A stretch of 64,000 nt of DNA. Origin: Crenobacter luteus. GTDB lineage: Bacteria; Pseudomonadota; Gammaproteobacteria; Burkholderiales; Chromobacteriaceae. Below the pieces are notes generated by a model, which worked only from the letters and a program-made list of their open reading frames with translations, made no database searches and had not been told where the DNA came from. Within the stretch, counting starts at the first letter, position 1. Every line of letters starts with the position of its first letter. The stretch spans positions 62,001-126,000 of the forward strand of contig NZ_SLXG01000003.1 of NCBI RefSeq assembly GCF_004345725.1, in the 5' to 3' direction. The translations under genes were made by a program, and so were the position numbers. Below are positions 45,324 to 55,707 of the stretch, piece by piece.

Positions 45324-46778
45324 ATGAACTGGGCTGATCTCAATCTGATGCCCGCCGCGCCCGAGCTGTTCCTGTTCTCGGCCGTGTCGGTGCTCCTGCT
45401 CCTCGACCTGTTTGTCTCCGACGCCAAGCGCGGCATCACCTACGTGCTGTCGCTGGCGATCCTCGCCGTCGCCGCCGTGCTGCAGCTGGCGGTGGCCGAG
45501 CCGTACGCGATCCACACCTTCAGCAACACCTTCGTGTCCGATCCGCTGTCGACGCTGGTGAAGCTGGCGATGTACGCGACCACCTTCGCCGTGCTGGTCT
45601 ACTCGCGTCAGTACTGCGCCGACCGCGGCATCTTCAAGGGTGAGTACTTCACGCTGTCGCTGTTCGCGCTGGCGGGCATGAACATCATGGTCAGCGCCAG
45701 CCACTTCCTGTCGCTGTACATGGGCCTGGAACTGTTGTCGTTGTGCCTGTACGCGCTGATCGCGCTGCAGCGCGACTCGGTGCCGGCGACCGAGTCGGCG
45801 ATGAAGTACTTCGTGCTCGGCGCGCTGGCCTCGGGCCTGTTGCTGTACGGCATGTCGATGGTCTACGGCGCGACCGGCTCGCTCGAGCTGGCCGCAGTCG
45901 CCAAGAGCATCGGCGCCGGCTCGGCCAACCAGGTGCTGCTGGTGTTCGGCTTGGTGTTCATCGTCGCCGGCCTTGCGTTCAAGCTGGGCGCCGTGCCGTT
46001 CCACATGTGGGTGCCGGACGTCTACCAGGGCTCGCCGACCGCCGTCGCGCTGATGATCGGTGCCGCGCCGAAGCTGGCCGCCTTCGTGTTCGTGTTGCGT
46101 TTCCTGGTACAGGGCCTCGGTCCGCTGGTCGCCGACTGGCAGGGCATGCTGGCGATCGTCGCCGTGCTGTCGATGGCGATCGGCAACATCACCGCGATCG
46201 CGCAGACCAACATCAAGCGCATGCTGGCCTACTCGACCATCTCGCACATGGGCTTCCTGCTCCTGGGCCTGATCGCCGGCAACGCCGACGGTTACTCGGC
46301 CGCGCTGTTCTATACCGTGGTCTACGTGCTGATGTCGCTGGTCGGCTTCGGCATCCTCCTGGCGCTGTCGCGCGCCGGCTTCGACTGCGAGACGCTCGAC
46401 GACCTCAAGGGCCTGAACCAGCGCAACAGCTGGTACGCGCTGCTGATGCTGCTGGCGATGTTCTCGATGGCCGGCATCCCGCCGCTGTTGGGCTTCTTCG
46501 CCAAGTTCGCGGTCATCATGTCGGTGGTGAACATCGGCCTGGTGTGGCTGGCGGTCTTCGCCGTGGTGATGTCGCTGATCGGCGCCTTCTACTACCTGCG
46601 CGTGGTCAAGTGCATCTACTTCGACGACGCGGTCGACACCGCGCCTATCGTGGTGCGCGGCGACATGAAGCTCTTGCTGTCGGTCAACGCCGTGGCGCTG
46701 CTGGTGCTCGGCGCGGTGCCCGAGCGTCTGGTGGCGCTGTGCGTCGAGGCGATGAAGCAGTCGCTGACCGTGCTGTAA
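45324..46778 (+). CDS. nuoN: NADH-quinone oxidoreductase subunit N
   Basis: 484 residues, third antiporter-like subunit. LYMGLELLSLCLYALIAL, GLAFKLGAVPFHMWVPDVYQGSPTAVALMIGAAPKLAAF and RMLAYSTISHMGFLLLGL are the proton-channel motifs. It is the last structural gene of the operon and is followed by a hairpin and the DUF2818 gene. Confidence 0.96.
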   Translation: MNWADLNLMPAAPELFLFSAVSVLLLLDLFVSDAKRGITYVLSLAILAVAAVLQLAVAEPYAIHTFSNTFVSDPLSTLVKLAMYATTFAVLVYSRQYCADRGIFKGEYFTLSLFALAGMNIMVSASHFLSLYMGLELLSLCLYALIALQRDSVPATESAMKYFVLGALASGLLLYGMSMVYGATGSLELAAVAKSIGAGSANQVLLVFGLVFIVAGLAFKLGAVPFHMWVPDVYQGSPTAVALMIGAAPKLAAFVFVLRFLVQGLGPLVADWQGMLAIVAVLSMAIGNITAIAQTNIKRMLAYSTISHMGFLLLGLIAGNADGYSAALFYTVVYVLMSLVGFGILLALSRAGFDCETLDDLKGLNQRNSWYALLMLLAMFSMAGIPPLLGFFAKFAVIMSVVNIGLVWLAVFAVVMSLIGAFYYLRVVKCIYFDDAVDTAPIVVRGDMKLLLSVNAVALLVLGAVPERLVALCVEAMKQSLTVL

Positions 46779-46825
46779 GCGTCGGGAACTTCGGGCGGCG
46801 CGCGCCGCCCAACCGCCACCCCCGG

Positions 46826-46863
46826 GCGACCGGCCTGCGAGACGCAGCCGGTCGCCTCTTTGT
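46826..46863 (+). terminator. Probable terminator after nuoN
   Basis: GCGACCGGC (46826-46834) pairs with GCCGGTCGC (46847-46855), inner TGCG/CGCA extends it, then CTCTTTGTTG. The T run is imperfect, so partial read-through into the DUF2818 gene is possible. Confidence 0.6.
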
Positions 46864-46886
46864 TGAGCGTAAGCCTAGGAGTGATC

Positions 46887-47186
46887 GTGCAAGCGAGTGT
46901 CGCCATCCTGTTGATCGTCGCCGTGCTGGCGGCCAACCTGCCGTTCCTGACGCCGCGCCTCGCCGGCGTGCTGAAGCCGGCCAAGCGCAAGCACTTCGGC
47001 TGGCACCTGCTGGAGCTGGCGGTGCTGTACGCGCTGGTCGGCCTGTTCGCTCGCCTGCTCGAAGGGCGCAGCGCGCCGGTGCACGCGCAGAACTGGCAGT
47101 TCTACGTGACCACGCTGTCGCTGTTCCTGGTGTTCGCCTTTCCCGGCTTCGTCTACCGCTACTTCTGGACCAAGCGCGGCGCCTGA
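46887..47186 (+). CDS. DUF2818 family small membrane protein
   Basis: 99 residues if GTG 46887 is the start, which has AGGAG five bases upstream; GTG 46881 is also possible. Three hydrophobic helices are visible (ASVAILLIVAVLAANLPFL, LLELAVLYALVGLFARLL, FYVTTLSLFLVFAFPGFVYRYFW). The family is found right behind nuoN in many betaproteobacteria, so a role linked to Complex I assembly or stability is plausible but unproven. Confidence 0.88.
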   Translation: MQASVAILLIVAVLAANLPFLTPRLAGVLKPAKRKHFGWHLLELAVLYALVGLFARLLEGRSAPVHAQNWQFYVTTLSLFLVFAFPGFVYRYFWTKRGA

Positions 47187-47209
47187 GGCGGCGCCGTACG
47201 ACGACACGC

Positions 47210-47234
47210 AACCCGGCCGCGGCCGGGTTTTTTC
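47210..47234 (+). terminator. Intrinsic terminator after the DUF2818 gene
   Basis: ACCCGGCC and GGCCGGGT around GC, followed by TTTTTTC. Confidence 0.9.
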
Positions 47235-47331
47235 GTGGCCGGCACGCGAAAGGCCGCAAGGCGGTGGAGGCCGGCGTCCACATCAAGGGGGGGAGAATGG
47301 GCTGGCCGGAGCGGGGCGGTGCCGTCGGCGC

Positions 47332-47340
47332 TTGGCCGAG
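47332..47340 (+). repeat. Copy of the TTGGCCGAG repeat, non-coding
   Basis: TTGGCCGAG (preceded by GC, followed by CGCG) lies in the convergent gap between the DUF2818 gene and the acyltransferase gene, about 27 bases after the latter's stop. Confidence 0.7.
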
Positions 47341-47366
47341 CGCGTCGGCCAGGCCGGCGGCGTGGC

Positions 47367-48233
47367 TCAGTAGAAGCGCGCCTCGCCCGCCGGACGGGTC
47401 TTGAAGCGCTTGTGCAGCCAGAAGTACTGCTCGGGGCACTCGCGGATGCGCTCTTCGAGGAAGGCGTTCATGCGGCGCGTGTCGGCGACCACGTCGTCGC
47501 TCGGGAAGTTTTCCCACGCCGGGTAGAACTCGAGCTCGAAGCGGAAACCGACGCGCCGCGCGACGGCCGGCACCACGCGCGCGTTCGCCAGCCGCGCGAT
47601 GCGCGACAGCCCCGGGATGGTCGCCGCGTCGGTGTGGAAGAACTTCACGAAGATCGAGTCGCGCGGGCCGAAGTCCTGGTCGGGCAGGTAGAGGAAGGGC
47701 GTGTGCTCGGCCTTCATCGCCTTGATGATGCTGCGCAGGCTTTCCTGGCGCGACACGATCTTCACGTTGTCGTAGCGCTGGCGGTGGCGGTAGATCGCCG
47801 CGTCCAGCTCCTGGTTCTTCTGGTGCGAGTAGACGCTGACCAGCGGCAGGTCCTGGTTGAGCCGGTAGCAGCCGATCTCGAAGGCGGTGAAGTGCGGGTA
47901 GAAGATGATCACGTCGTGGCCTGCGTCGCGCAGCTCGGTGACGTAGTCGAGGTTCTTCACCGTGACGAGGCGGCGGATCTTGTCGGCCGACGCGTACCAG
48001 CAGATGCCGTACTCGAGCATCAGGCGCAGCATCTGCACGAAGTTGGCGCGCACCAGGCGGCGACGTTGGCCGAGCGTCAGCTCTGGAAAGCACAGGCCGA
48101 CGTTGACCATGCCGACGCGGCGCCGCTCGCGCGCGGCGAGCCAGGCAAGCGTGCCGAGCAGCTCGGCCAACAGGTGGATCAGCGGGATGGGCAGGAAGCG
48201 CACCAGCCACAGAAAGGCGAAGACGAATTTCAT
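47367..48233 (-). CDS. LpxL/HtrB-type lysophospholipid (lipid A) acyltransferase, copy 1
   Basis: 288 residues with an N-terminal membrane anchor (FVFAFLWLVRFLPIPLIHLLAELLGTLAWLA). The catalytic HX4E motif is PHFTAFEIG, and DQDFGPRDSIFVKFFHTDAATIPGLSRIA is the conserved acyl-acceptor region. The family transfers a secondary acyl chain from acyl-ACP to lipid A precursor at the inner membrane. ATG 48233 touches the stop codon of the upstream paralogue, so the two form one operon. Chain specificity cannot be predicted. Confidence 0.9.
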   Translation of the reverse strand: MKFVFAFLWLVRFLPIPLIHLLAELLGTLAWLAARERRRVGMVNVGLCFPELTLGQRRRLVRANFVQMLRLMLEYGICWYASADKIRRLVTVKNLDYVTELRDAGHDVIIFYPHFTAFEIGCYRLNQDLPLVSVYSHQKNQELDAAIYRHRQRYDNVKIVSRQESLRSIIKAMKAEHTPFLYLPDQDFGPRDSIFVKFFHTDAATIPGLSRIARLANARVVPAVARRVGFRFELEFYPAWENFPSDDVVADTRRMNAFLEERIRECPEQYFWLHKRFKTRPAGEARFY

Positions 48234-49118
48234 TCAGGGTCCAGTCGGGGGCGCCGGCACGCCGGCCGGGCGCTTGTAGCGGTTGTAGCTCCACAGGTAC
48301 TGCGCCGGGTGGCGGCGGATCATCGTCTCGATCGTGCGGTTCAGCCGCGCGGCGTCCTCGTCCTTGTCGCCGGTGAACGGCTCGGCCGGCGGCTCGATCT
48401 TCACCGCGAAACCCGCGCCGCGCGGCAACCGCTCGCCGGTGAAGAACAGCGTCGACACGCCCTTGAGCTGCGCGAGCCGTGCCACCAGCGTCATCGTGTA
48501 GGCGTGGCGGCCGAAGAACGGCGCCCACACGCCCTCGCCGCTGCCGGGCACCTGGTCGGGCAGGATGATGGTCGCCTCGCCCTGCCGGAGCGCCTTGACC
48601 AGCTGGCGCACGCCGGCGGCGTTCGCCGGCGCGGTCCGGCCCTGGCCGCGCGCGCGGCCGGCGTTCATCAGCGGTTCGAGCCAGGCGAGCTTGGGCGGGC
48701 GGTACATCGCGGTCAGCGGGAAGGGCAGCCGTTGGCTGAGATAACGGCCGGCGATGTCGTAACTACCCAGGTGTGGCGTGACGAACACGATGCCGTCGCC
48801 GCGCGCGAGCGCCGCCTCGACGTATTCCCAGCCGTCGCAGCGCCTGACCTGCCGGGCGATCGCGTCCGGCTCGGCGCACCAGGCGATCGCCAGCTCGAAC
48901 GCGCCCTTGCCGGTCTCGGCCGCGCACTGTTTGACAAGGCTTGTCAAGTCCTGATACGGTCCCACGATTTGGCTTTGCGCCAGATTCGATTTCAGCCTCG
49001 CGGCGAACCGCGGCGAGGCGAGGTAGACCAGCCGTCCGCAAGCTGCGCCCAAGCCCTGCAACAGCCCCAGCGGCAGCCGGGACAAGGCGTGAAACAACCA
49101 TTCGATCAAACGGGCCAT
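48234..49118 (-). CDS. LpxL/HtrB-type lysophospholipid acyltransferase, copy 2 (HX4D variant)
   Basis: 294 residues from ATG 49118, the first gene of the pair. The fold markers are the same (membrane anchor; AELAIAWCAEPDAIA-like region; ILPDQVPGSGEGVWAPFFGRHAYTMTLVARLA). The catalytic place, however, reads TPHLGSYDIAG, that is HX4D instead of HX4E. Aspartate is used in related glycerolphosphate acyltransferases, so activity is likely. The two genes may add different acyl chains or act in sequence. Transcribed divergently from metK. Confidence 0.87.
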   Translation of the reverse strand: MARLIEWLFHALSRLPLGLLQGLGAACGRLVYLASPRFAARLKSNLAQSQIVGPYQDLTSLVKQCAAETGKGAFELAIAWCAEPDAIARQVRRCDGWEYVEAALARGDGIVFVTPHLGSYDIAGRYLSQRLPFPLTAMYRPPKLAWLEPLMNAGRARGQGRTAPANAAGVRQLVKALRQGEATIILPDQVPGSGEGVWAPFFGRHAYTMTLVARLAQLKGVSTLFFTGERLPRGAGFAVKIEPPAEPFTGDKDEDAARLNRTIETMIRRHPAQYLWSYNRYKRPAGVPAPPTGP

Positions 49119-49208
49119 AGCGCGGCGGGAATCCTGTCCTGTGAAGGGGGTGGGGCGGCGTAGTTTATCATCACTGCAATTGCCACAATATTCGGGAACG
49201 TCAAGGAA

Positions 49209-50378
49209 ATGAGCGAATACCTGTTTACTTCGGAGTCGGTGTCCGAAGGTCACCCGGACAAAGTCGCGGACCAGATCTCCGACGCGATCCTCGACGCGAT
49301 CCTGCGCGAGGACAAGCACGCGCGCGTCGCCGCCGAAACGCTGGTGAACACCGGCCTCGTGGTGCTGGCCGGCGAGATCACCACGCACGCCAACGTCGAC
49401 TACATCCAGATCGCGCGCGACACCATCAAGCGCATCGGCTACGACAACGCCGACATGGGCTTCGACCACCGCGGCTGCGCGGTGCTGGTCGGCTACGACA
49501 AGCAGTCGCCGGACATCGCCCAGGGCGTCAACGAAGGCGAGGGCCTCGACCTCGACCAGGGCGCCGGCGACCAGGGCCTGATGTTCGGCTACGCCTGCGA
49601 CGAAACCCCGACGCTGATGCCGTTCCCGATCTACTACGCGCACCGCCTGGTGCAGCGCCAGTCGGAGCTCAGGAAGGACGGCCGCCTGCCGTGGCTGCGC
49701 CCGGACGCCAAATCGCAGATCACCTGCGTGTACGACAGCGAAACCGGCCTGCCGAAAAGCATCGACACCGTGGTGCTGTCGACCCAGCACGCGCCGGAAA
49801 TCGACCACAAGACGCTGACCGAGGCGGTGATCGAGGACATCGTCAAGCCGGTGCTGCCGGCCGAGATGCTGACCGCCAACACCAAGTACCTGATCAACCC
49901 GACCGGCCGCTTCGTCATCGGCGGCCCGCAGGGCGACTGCGGCCTGACCGGCCGCAAGATCATCGTCGACACTTACGGCGGCGCGGCGCCACACGGCGGC
50001 GGCGCGTTCTCGGGCAAGGACCCGTCCAAGGTCGACCGCTCGGCCGCCTACGCCGGCCGCTACGTGGCGAAGAACATCGTCGCCGCCGGCCTCGCGCGCC
50101 AGTGCCAGATCCAGGTTTCGTACGCGATCGGCGTCGCGCGCCCGACCTCGATCTCGGTCGATACCTTCGGCACCAACACCGTACCGAACGAGCTGATCGT
50201 CGAGCTGGTCAAGCGCCATTTCGATCTGCGCCCGAAGGGCATCATCCAGCAGCTCGACCTCTTGCGCCCGATCTACGGCAAGACCGCCGCCTACGGCCAC
50301 TTCGGCCGCGAGGAGCCGGAATTCAGCTGGGAGCGCACCGACAAGGCCGAGGCGCTGCGCGCCGACGCCGGCCTCTGA
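49209..50378 (+). CDS. metK: S-adenosylmethionine synthase
   Basis: 389 residues, with AAGGAA before the ATG. Signatures [28 protein letters not shown] and [33 protein letters not shown] are complete. It makes SAM from methionine and ATP as a tetramer. The downstream riboswitch-ahcY-metF genes complete the methyl cycle, but a terminator separates metK from them. No SAM riboswitch was seen in the 90-base leader. Confidence 0.97.
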   Translation: MSEYLFTSESVSEGHPDKVADQISDAILDAILREDKHARVAAETLVNTGLVVLAGEITTHANVDYIQIARDTIKRIGYDNADMGFDHRGCAVLVGYDKQSPDIAQGVNEGEGLDLDQGAGDQGLMFGYACDETPTLMPFPIYYAHRLVQRQSELRKDGRLPWLRPDAKSQITCVYDSETGLPKSIDTVVLSTQHAPEIDHKTLTEAVIEDIVKPVLPAEMLTANTKYLINPTGRFVIGGPQGDCGLTGRKIIVDTYGGAAPHGGGAFSGKDPSKVDRSAAYAGRYVAKNIVAAGLARQCQIQVSYAIGVARPTSISVDTFGTNTVPNELIVELVKRHFDLRPKGIIQQLDLLRPIYGKTAAYGHFGREEPEFSWERTDKAEALRADAGL

Positions 50379-50398
50379 GCCGCGCCTGCCCACCCGAC

Positions 50399-50425
50399 GA
50401 CGCCCCGCCTTGAGCGGGGCGTTTT
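50399..50425 (+). terminator. Intrinsic terminator after metK
   Basis: ACGCCCCGC (50400-50408) and GCGGGGCGT (50413-50421), then TTTG. Confidence 0.85.
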
Positions 50426-50442
50426 GTTTGGCGCGGCAAGCG

Positions 50443-50485
50443 CAAGCTTGGCCGAGCCATGCCGCAGCACCGGTTTGGCCAAGCT
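50443..50485. repeat. TTGGCCGAG copy and partial inverted copy between metK and ahcY
   Basis: CAAGCTTGGCCGAG (50443-50456) is followed about 17 bases later by GGTTTGGCCAAGCTT; AAGCTTGGCC and GGCCAAGCTT are a perfect 10-bp inverted repeat. It lies after the metK terminator and before the ahcY promoter. Confidence 0.65.
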
Positions 50486-50486
50486 T

Positions 50487-50515
50487 TCGACCATTTCCTC
50501 AAGTGCCTGTATAAT
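50487..50515 (+). promoter_or_regulatory. Promoter of ahcY
   Basis: TCGACC (4 of 6 to the -35) and a perfect TATAAT at 50510-50515, spaced 17 bases. The predicted start is just upstream of the riboswitch. Confidence 0.7.
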
Positions 50516-50523
50516 TGCCGCAT

Positions 50524-50590
50524 TCCGGGGAGCGCTGCGAGGCAACCGCCCCAGGCCCGGACCGCATCAACGGCGCTCACCTCGCAAAAA
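50524..50590 (+). ncRNA. S-adenosylhomocysteine (SAH) riboswitch
   Basis: The leader of ahcY contains the conserved core of the SAH riboswitch: GAGCGCTGCGA (50530-50540), then CCAGGCCCGG (50551-50560), then AACGGCGCTCACCTC (about 50569-50583), in the right order and spacing. GAGCG near the 5' side pairs with CGCTC on the 3' side as the outer helix. The family is known upstream of ahcY in betaproteobacteria and raises expression when SAH accumulates. A hairpin (CCCGTGC / GCACGGG, 50591-50607) follows and may be part of the expression platform. Confidence 0.9.
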
Positions 50591-50657
50591 CCCGTGCCGG
50601 GCACGGGATGCCGGGTGAGCCGCGTCCCTCCCGGCCTTCGTGAAGGAATCATCCACG

Positions 50658-52058
<1,401 letters not shown>

Positions 52059-52123
52059 GCGTGTCCGCCCGGGGCTGCGCGCTGCCGGGCATGCGCTTTC
52101 GAACAACGACCCTGAACGGGCAC

Positions 52124-52158
52124 ACGGCGGCGGCCCGCAACGGTACGCCGCCGTTTTT
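52124..52158 (+). terminator. Terminator between ahcY and metF
   Basis: ACGGCGGCG (52124-52132) and CGCCGCCGT (52146-52154), then TTTT. It ends about 16 bases before the metF ATG, so metF either relies on read-through or has its own weak promoter. Confidence 0.8.
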
Positions 52159-52174
52159 GCGACAAGAGACGTCC

Positions 52175-53008
52175 ATGAGCCAGAACCGCACCTTCAGCTT
52201 CGAATTCTTCCCGCCCAAGACGCCGGAAGGCGTCGCCAAGCTGCGCACCACGCGCCAGCAGCTGGCGCAGTTCAAGCCGGAATTCTTCTCGGTGACCTTC
52301 GGCGCCGGCGGCACCACGCGCGACGGCACGCTGGCCGCCGTGCTCGAGATCCAGGGCGAGGGCCACGCCGCCGCGCCGCATCTGTCGTGCATCGGCTCGA
52401 CGCGCGACAGCATCGCCGCCATCCTGCAGGAATACCGCAACCACGGCATCCGCCACATCGTCGCGCTGCGCGGCGACATCCCGTCCGGCATGGTCGGCAT
52501 CGGCGAATTCCGCTACGCCAACGAGCTGGTCGCCTTCATCCGCGAAACGCACGGCGACTGGTTCCACATCGAGGTCGCCGCCTATCCGGAATACCATCCG
52601 CAGGCGACCAGCGCCGCGGCCGACATCGACAACTTCGTGCGCAAGGTCGAGGCCGGCGCCGACTCGGCGATCACGCAGTATTTCTATAACGCCGACGCTT
52701 ACTTCCACTTCGTCGACGCGGTGCGCGCGAAGGGCGTGACGATCCCGATCGTGCCGGGCCTGATGCCGATCGCCAACTTCAGCCAGCTGGCGCGCTTCTC
52801 CGACGCCTGCGGCGCCGAGATCCCGCGCTGGCTGCGCCTGAAGCTGCAGGCCTACGGCGACGACATCGCGTCGATCCGCGCGCTGGGCCTGGACGTCGTT
52901 ACCGAGCTGGGCGACAAGCTGTTGTCCGGCGGCGCGCCCGGCCTGCATTTCTATACCCTGAACCAGGCGGGGCTGGTGTCCACCGTGTGGCAACGGCTCG
53001 GCCTGTAA
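52175..53008 (+). CDS. metF: Methylenetetrahydrofolate reductase
   Basis: 277 residues from ATG 52175 (MSQNRTFSFEFFPPKTPEG). SFEFFPPKT, the FSVTFGAGGTTRDGT folate/NADH-binding part, HIVALRGDIP and QYFYNADAYFHFVD with the FAD-site residues identify MetF. It reduces methylene-THF to methyl-THF for methionine synthesis, completing the cycle with ahcY and metK. ORF frames opening much further upstream are antisense-frame shadows within ahcY. Confidence 0.96.
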   Translation: MSQNRTFSFEFFPPKTPEGVAKLRTTRQQLAQFKPEFFSVTFGAGGTTRDGTLAAVLEIQGEGHAAAPHLSCIGSTRDSIAAILQEYRNHGIRHIVALRGDIPSGMVGIGEFRYANELVAFIRETHGDWFHIEVAAYPEYHPQATSAAADIDNFVRKVEAGADSAITQYFYNADAYFHFVDAVRAKGVTIPIVPGLMPIANFSQLARFSDACGAEIPRWLRLKLQAYGDDIASIRALGLDVVTELGDKLLSGGAPGLHFYTLNQAGLVSTVWQRLGL

Positions 53009-53047
53009 TCGTCCGTCGTTCCCGTCTGTTTTGTTGAAGGAAGTCCC

Positions 53048-53605
53048 ATGACGAGCCGTTCCGATACGGATCTTTTCACCGAAAGCCGCAAGTCCCGCCT
53101 CGGCCAACTGATCTTCGCCAGCCGCTGGCTGCAGCTGCCGATCTATCTCGGCCTGATCGTGGTGCAGGGCGTGTACGCGTACAAGTTCATCGCGTCGCTG
53201 TGGCACCTGCTGTCCGAGCTCGACGTGCTGACCGAGACCGAGATCATGCTGTCGGTGCTGGCGCTGATCGACGTGGTGATGATCGCCAACCTGTTGTTGA
53301 TGGTGACCGTCGGCGGCTACGAGACCTTCGTGTCGCGGCTGAGGATAGACAACCACCCGGACCAGCCCGAGTGGCTCGACCATGTGAACGCTTCGGTGCT
53401 GAAGGTCAAGCTGTCGATGGCGATCATCAGCATCTCGTCTATCCACCTCTTGCAGACCTTCATCAACGCGGCGCGGCTCGACCAGCACACCATCATGTGG
53501 CAGCTGTTCATCCATCTGGGCTTTTTGGTGTCGGCGGCGGCGATCGCCTACACCGACAAGCTGCTGTACTCGACGCTGCACGCCGCGCACGGCGCGCAGC
53601 ACTGA
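53048..53605 (+). CDS. YqhA/TIGR00645 family inner membrane protein
   Basis: 185 residues with GAAGGAAG before the ATG. Four hydrophobic helices are seen ([83 protein letters not shown]). [13 protein letters not shown] and the [17 protein letters not shown] segment are typical of UPF0114 (YqhA). Function is unknown. It is a single gene with its own terminator. Confidence 0.9.
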   Translation: MTSRSDTDLFTESRKSRLGQLIFASRWLQLPIYLGLIVVQGVYAYKFIASLWHLLSELDVLTETEIMLSVLALIDVVMIANLLLMVTVGGYETFVSRLRIDNHPDQPEWLDHVNASVLKVKLSMAIISISSIHLLQTFINAARLDQHTIMWQLFIHLGFLVSAAAIAYTDKLLYSTLHAAHGAQH

Positions 53606-53623
53606 AGCGCAGCCTTGCGACGC

Positions 53624-53659
53624 GCCCCGTCCCGCCCGAGCGGCGCGACGGGGCTTTTT
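53624..53659 (+). terminator. Intrinsic terminator after the YqhA-like gene
   Basis: GCCCCGTC (53624-53631) and GACGGGGC (53647-53654), then TTTTTC. Confidence 0.85.
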
Positions 53660-53701
53660 CGTGCCGGTCGGGTTGGCCGGGGGCAGGGCGCTCGGGCCCG
53701 G

Positions 53702-55546
53702 CTAGTCGGCGCCGATCACGCGGTTGCGGCCCTGCTGCTTGGCGCGGTAGAGCGCCGAGTCGACGTCGTCGATCAGCGCCTCGATATCCGGATGGCGCGC
53801 CAGGTCGAGCGTCGCGACGCCGACCGACACCGTCACATGCGGCGCGACCGGCGAGGCGGTGTGCTCGATGTCGAGCGCGGCGACCGCCTCGCGCATTTCC
53901 TCGGCCAACTCCATCGCCAGCTCGCGGTCGGCTCCGGGCAGGATCACGACGAACTCTTCGCCGCCTATGCGCGCGATCAGGTCGTTGCTGCGGCGGAACA
54001 CCGCGCGCAGCGCCTCGCTGACGCGCGCCAGGCAGGTGTCGCCGCGCGGGTGGCCGTAGCGGTCGTTGTAGGCCTTGAAGTGGTCGACGTCGCACAGCAC
54101 CAGCGACAGCGGCGAGCGGTTCAGCTGCGCCGAGTCGAACAGCGGACGCTTGATCTCGTCGAAGTGCAGCCGGTTCGCGAGGCCCGTGAGCGCGTCGCGC
54201 CGTGCCTGGCGGTGCAGGCGCACATTGCTGTCCTCGAGGTCCTGGCGTGCCGCCTGCAGCGCGCGCAACTGGAGGCGGCGCGCCAGCACGTTGGCGAGCA
54301 TCTCGCCGACCAGCCGCAGCAGCGCGACCTCCTGCTCGCTCCAGGCGCGCGGCGTCGCGGTGTCGCAGCCGAAAAAGCCGAGCGGGCCGTGCGGCACGCG
54401 GACCTTGACCAGCACAACCGTCGCGATGCCGAGCAGCGACAGCGTCAGCTGTTCCTGGCTGAGGCCGCGGCTGTCCGGCGTGCGGCTATCGAGGATGACG
54501 ACGCTGTGGCGCGCCAGCTGCGGCACCAGCCACGGCGAGCTCTCGGCGTTGTACAGCGTCAGCAGTTCGGCGACCGGCCGGCTGTTGGCCGCGTGCCAGC
54601 CGTGCGTTTCCTGCACCGCCAGTTGCGAGTCGAGGGTCAGCAGGTAGCAGCGCTGCACGCCCAGGAAGGTGCCGATGCGCGCCAGCGCTTCGGTGAGGGC
54701 GCCGTCCAGCGCGTCTTCGGTGACGTGGATGAAGCGGGTCGACAGCTCGGAGACCAGTTGCTGGAAACGGTTCAGGTGGTCGAGTTCGGCGCTGTGGTCG
54801 GCGACCTGCTCGGCGAGGCGGTCGCGCTGCGCGGTCAGCTCGGCGCGCGCGCGCCGCGCGTCGGCGTCCTGGTCGGCGAGCCGGTCCTGCAGCGTCGCCA
54901 GCGCGTCGAGCAGCGTCTCGACCTCCTGGCAGTGGCGGCTGTCCGACAGCGCGGCGCGCGCGTTCGCGTCGCCGAGCCGGTAGCGGTGCAGGTGTCGGCT
55001 CAGCGTTTCCAGCGGCAGGACGAAGGTGCGCGACAGCAGGCGCCAGCCCAGCAGCGCAGCCAGCGCGAGCTGGGCGAGCAGCAGCAGGCCGTGGTGCAGC
55101 ATGTCGGCGCGCAGGTGCGAGAACAGCTTGGCGTCGCTGAGCATCACGCGCAGCGTGCCGAGCCTGGCGGGCTGGCCGTCCAGCCGCAGCGGGATCTCGA
55201 GCACGCGCGCGGGCTTGACCGTCAGCGGCAGATGGGTGCTCGACAGCCGCTGCTCCGACTGGGTGATCAGTTCGGCGTAGTCGACACCCGGTTGGCCGGC
55301 GATCGCCTGCAGGGTACGCTCGGCCGCGTCCATGTCGGTGTCCCACAGGTGGCGGGCGAGGATGGGCGAGTAGTGTTCGTGGAGCTGCTTCTCGACCGCG
55401 CCGGCGTGCGTGCGCTCGGCCTCGAAGACGCGCCAGCCCTGCCAGCCGATCGCCAGCGTGCCGACGATCGCCAGACAGGACAGCACGCGCCCGACGATCT
55501 GTCGGGCGGGCGGTGCGTCGGAGGGGGCGTCGTAGGCCATGTTCAT
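53702..55546 (-). CDS. Membrane-bound GAF-GGDEF diguanylate cyclase
   Basis: 614 residues from ATG 55546 (ATG 55540 possible). A first membrane helix (IVGRVLSCLAIVGTLAIGW) precedes a ~110-residue periplasmic sensor part and a second helix near residues 152-172 (GLLLLAQLALAALLGWRLL). A HAMP-like coiled coil follows (LADQDADARRARAELTAQRDRLAEQ), then a GAF-type domain (about 260-420) and a C-terminal GGDEF domain. The active site reads GGEEF (near 528), preceded by an intact RxxD inhibitory site (RSND). DVDHFKAYNDRYGH is also normal. It should make c-di-GMP under product inhibition. The signal sensed is unknown. Confidence 0.92.
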   Translation of the reverse strand: MNMAYDAPSDAPPARQIVGRVLSCLAIVGTLAIGWQGWRVFEAERTHAGAVEKQLHEHYSPILARHLWDTDMDAAERTLQAIAGQPGVDYAELITQSEQRLSSTHLPLTVKPARVLEIPLRLDGQPARLGTLRVMLSDAKLFSHLRADMLHHGLLLLAQLALAALLGWRLLSRTFVLPLETLSRHLHRYRLGDANARAALSDSRHCQEVETLLDALATLQDRLADQDADARRARAELTAQRDRLAEQVADHSAELDHLNRFQQLVSELSTRFIHVTEDALDGALTEALARIGTFLGVQRCYLLTLDSQLAVQETHGWHAANSRPVAELLTLYNAESSPWLVPQLARHSVVILDSRTPDSRGLSQEQLTLSLLGIATVVLVKVRVPHGPLGFFGCDTATPRAWSEQEVALLRLVGEMLANVLARRLQLRALQAARQDLEDSNVRLHRQARRDALTGLANRLHFDEIKRPLFDSAQLNRSPLSLVLCDVDHFKAYNDRYGHPRGDTCLARVSEALRAVFRRSNDLIARIGGEEFVVILPGADRELAMELAEEMREAVAALDIEHTASPVAPHVTVSVGVATLDLARHPDIEALIDDVDSALYRAKQQGRNRVIGAD

Positions 55547-55707
55547 GCGGAGCGGAACGGGGCGTGCGGCGTCGCGAAAGGGGCTGGCATGGTGGCTCCT
55601 GGCTGCGCCGTCGACCGGTGGCGGACACGGCCTGCCCGCCGCGTGCCGACGGGGCATTCTTGCTGACAGTGTGGCACAGCCGGCGACGGCTTGCCGAGTG
55701 CTTGCGC

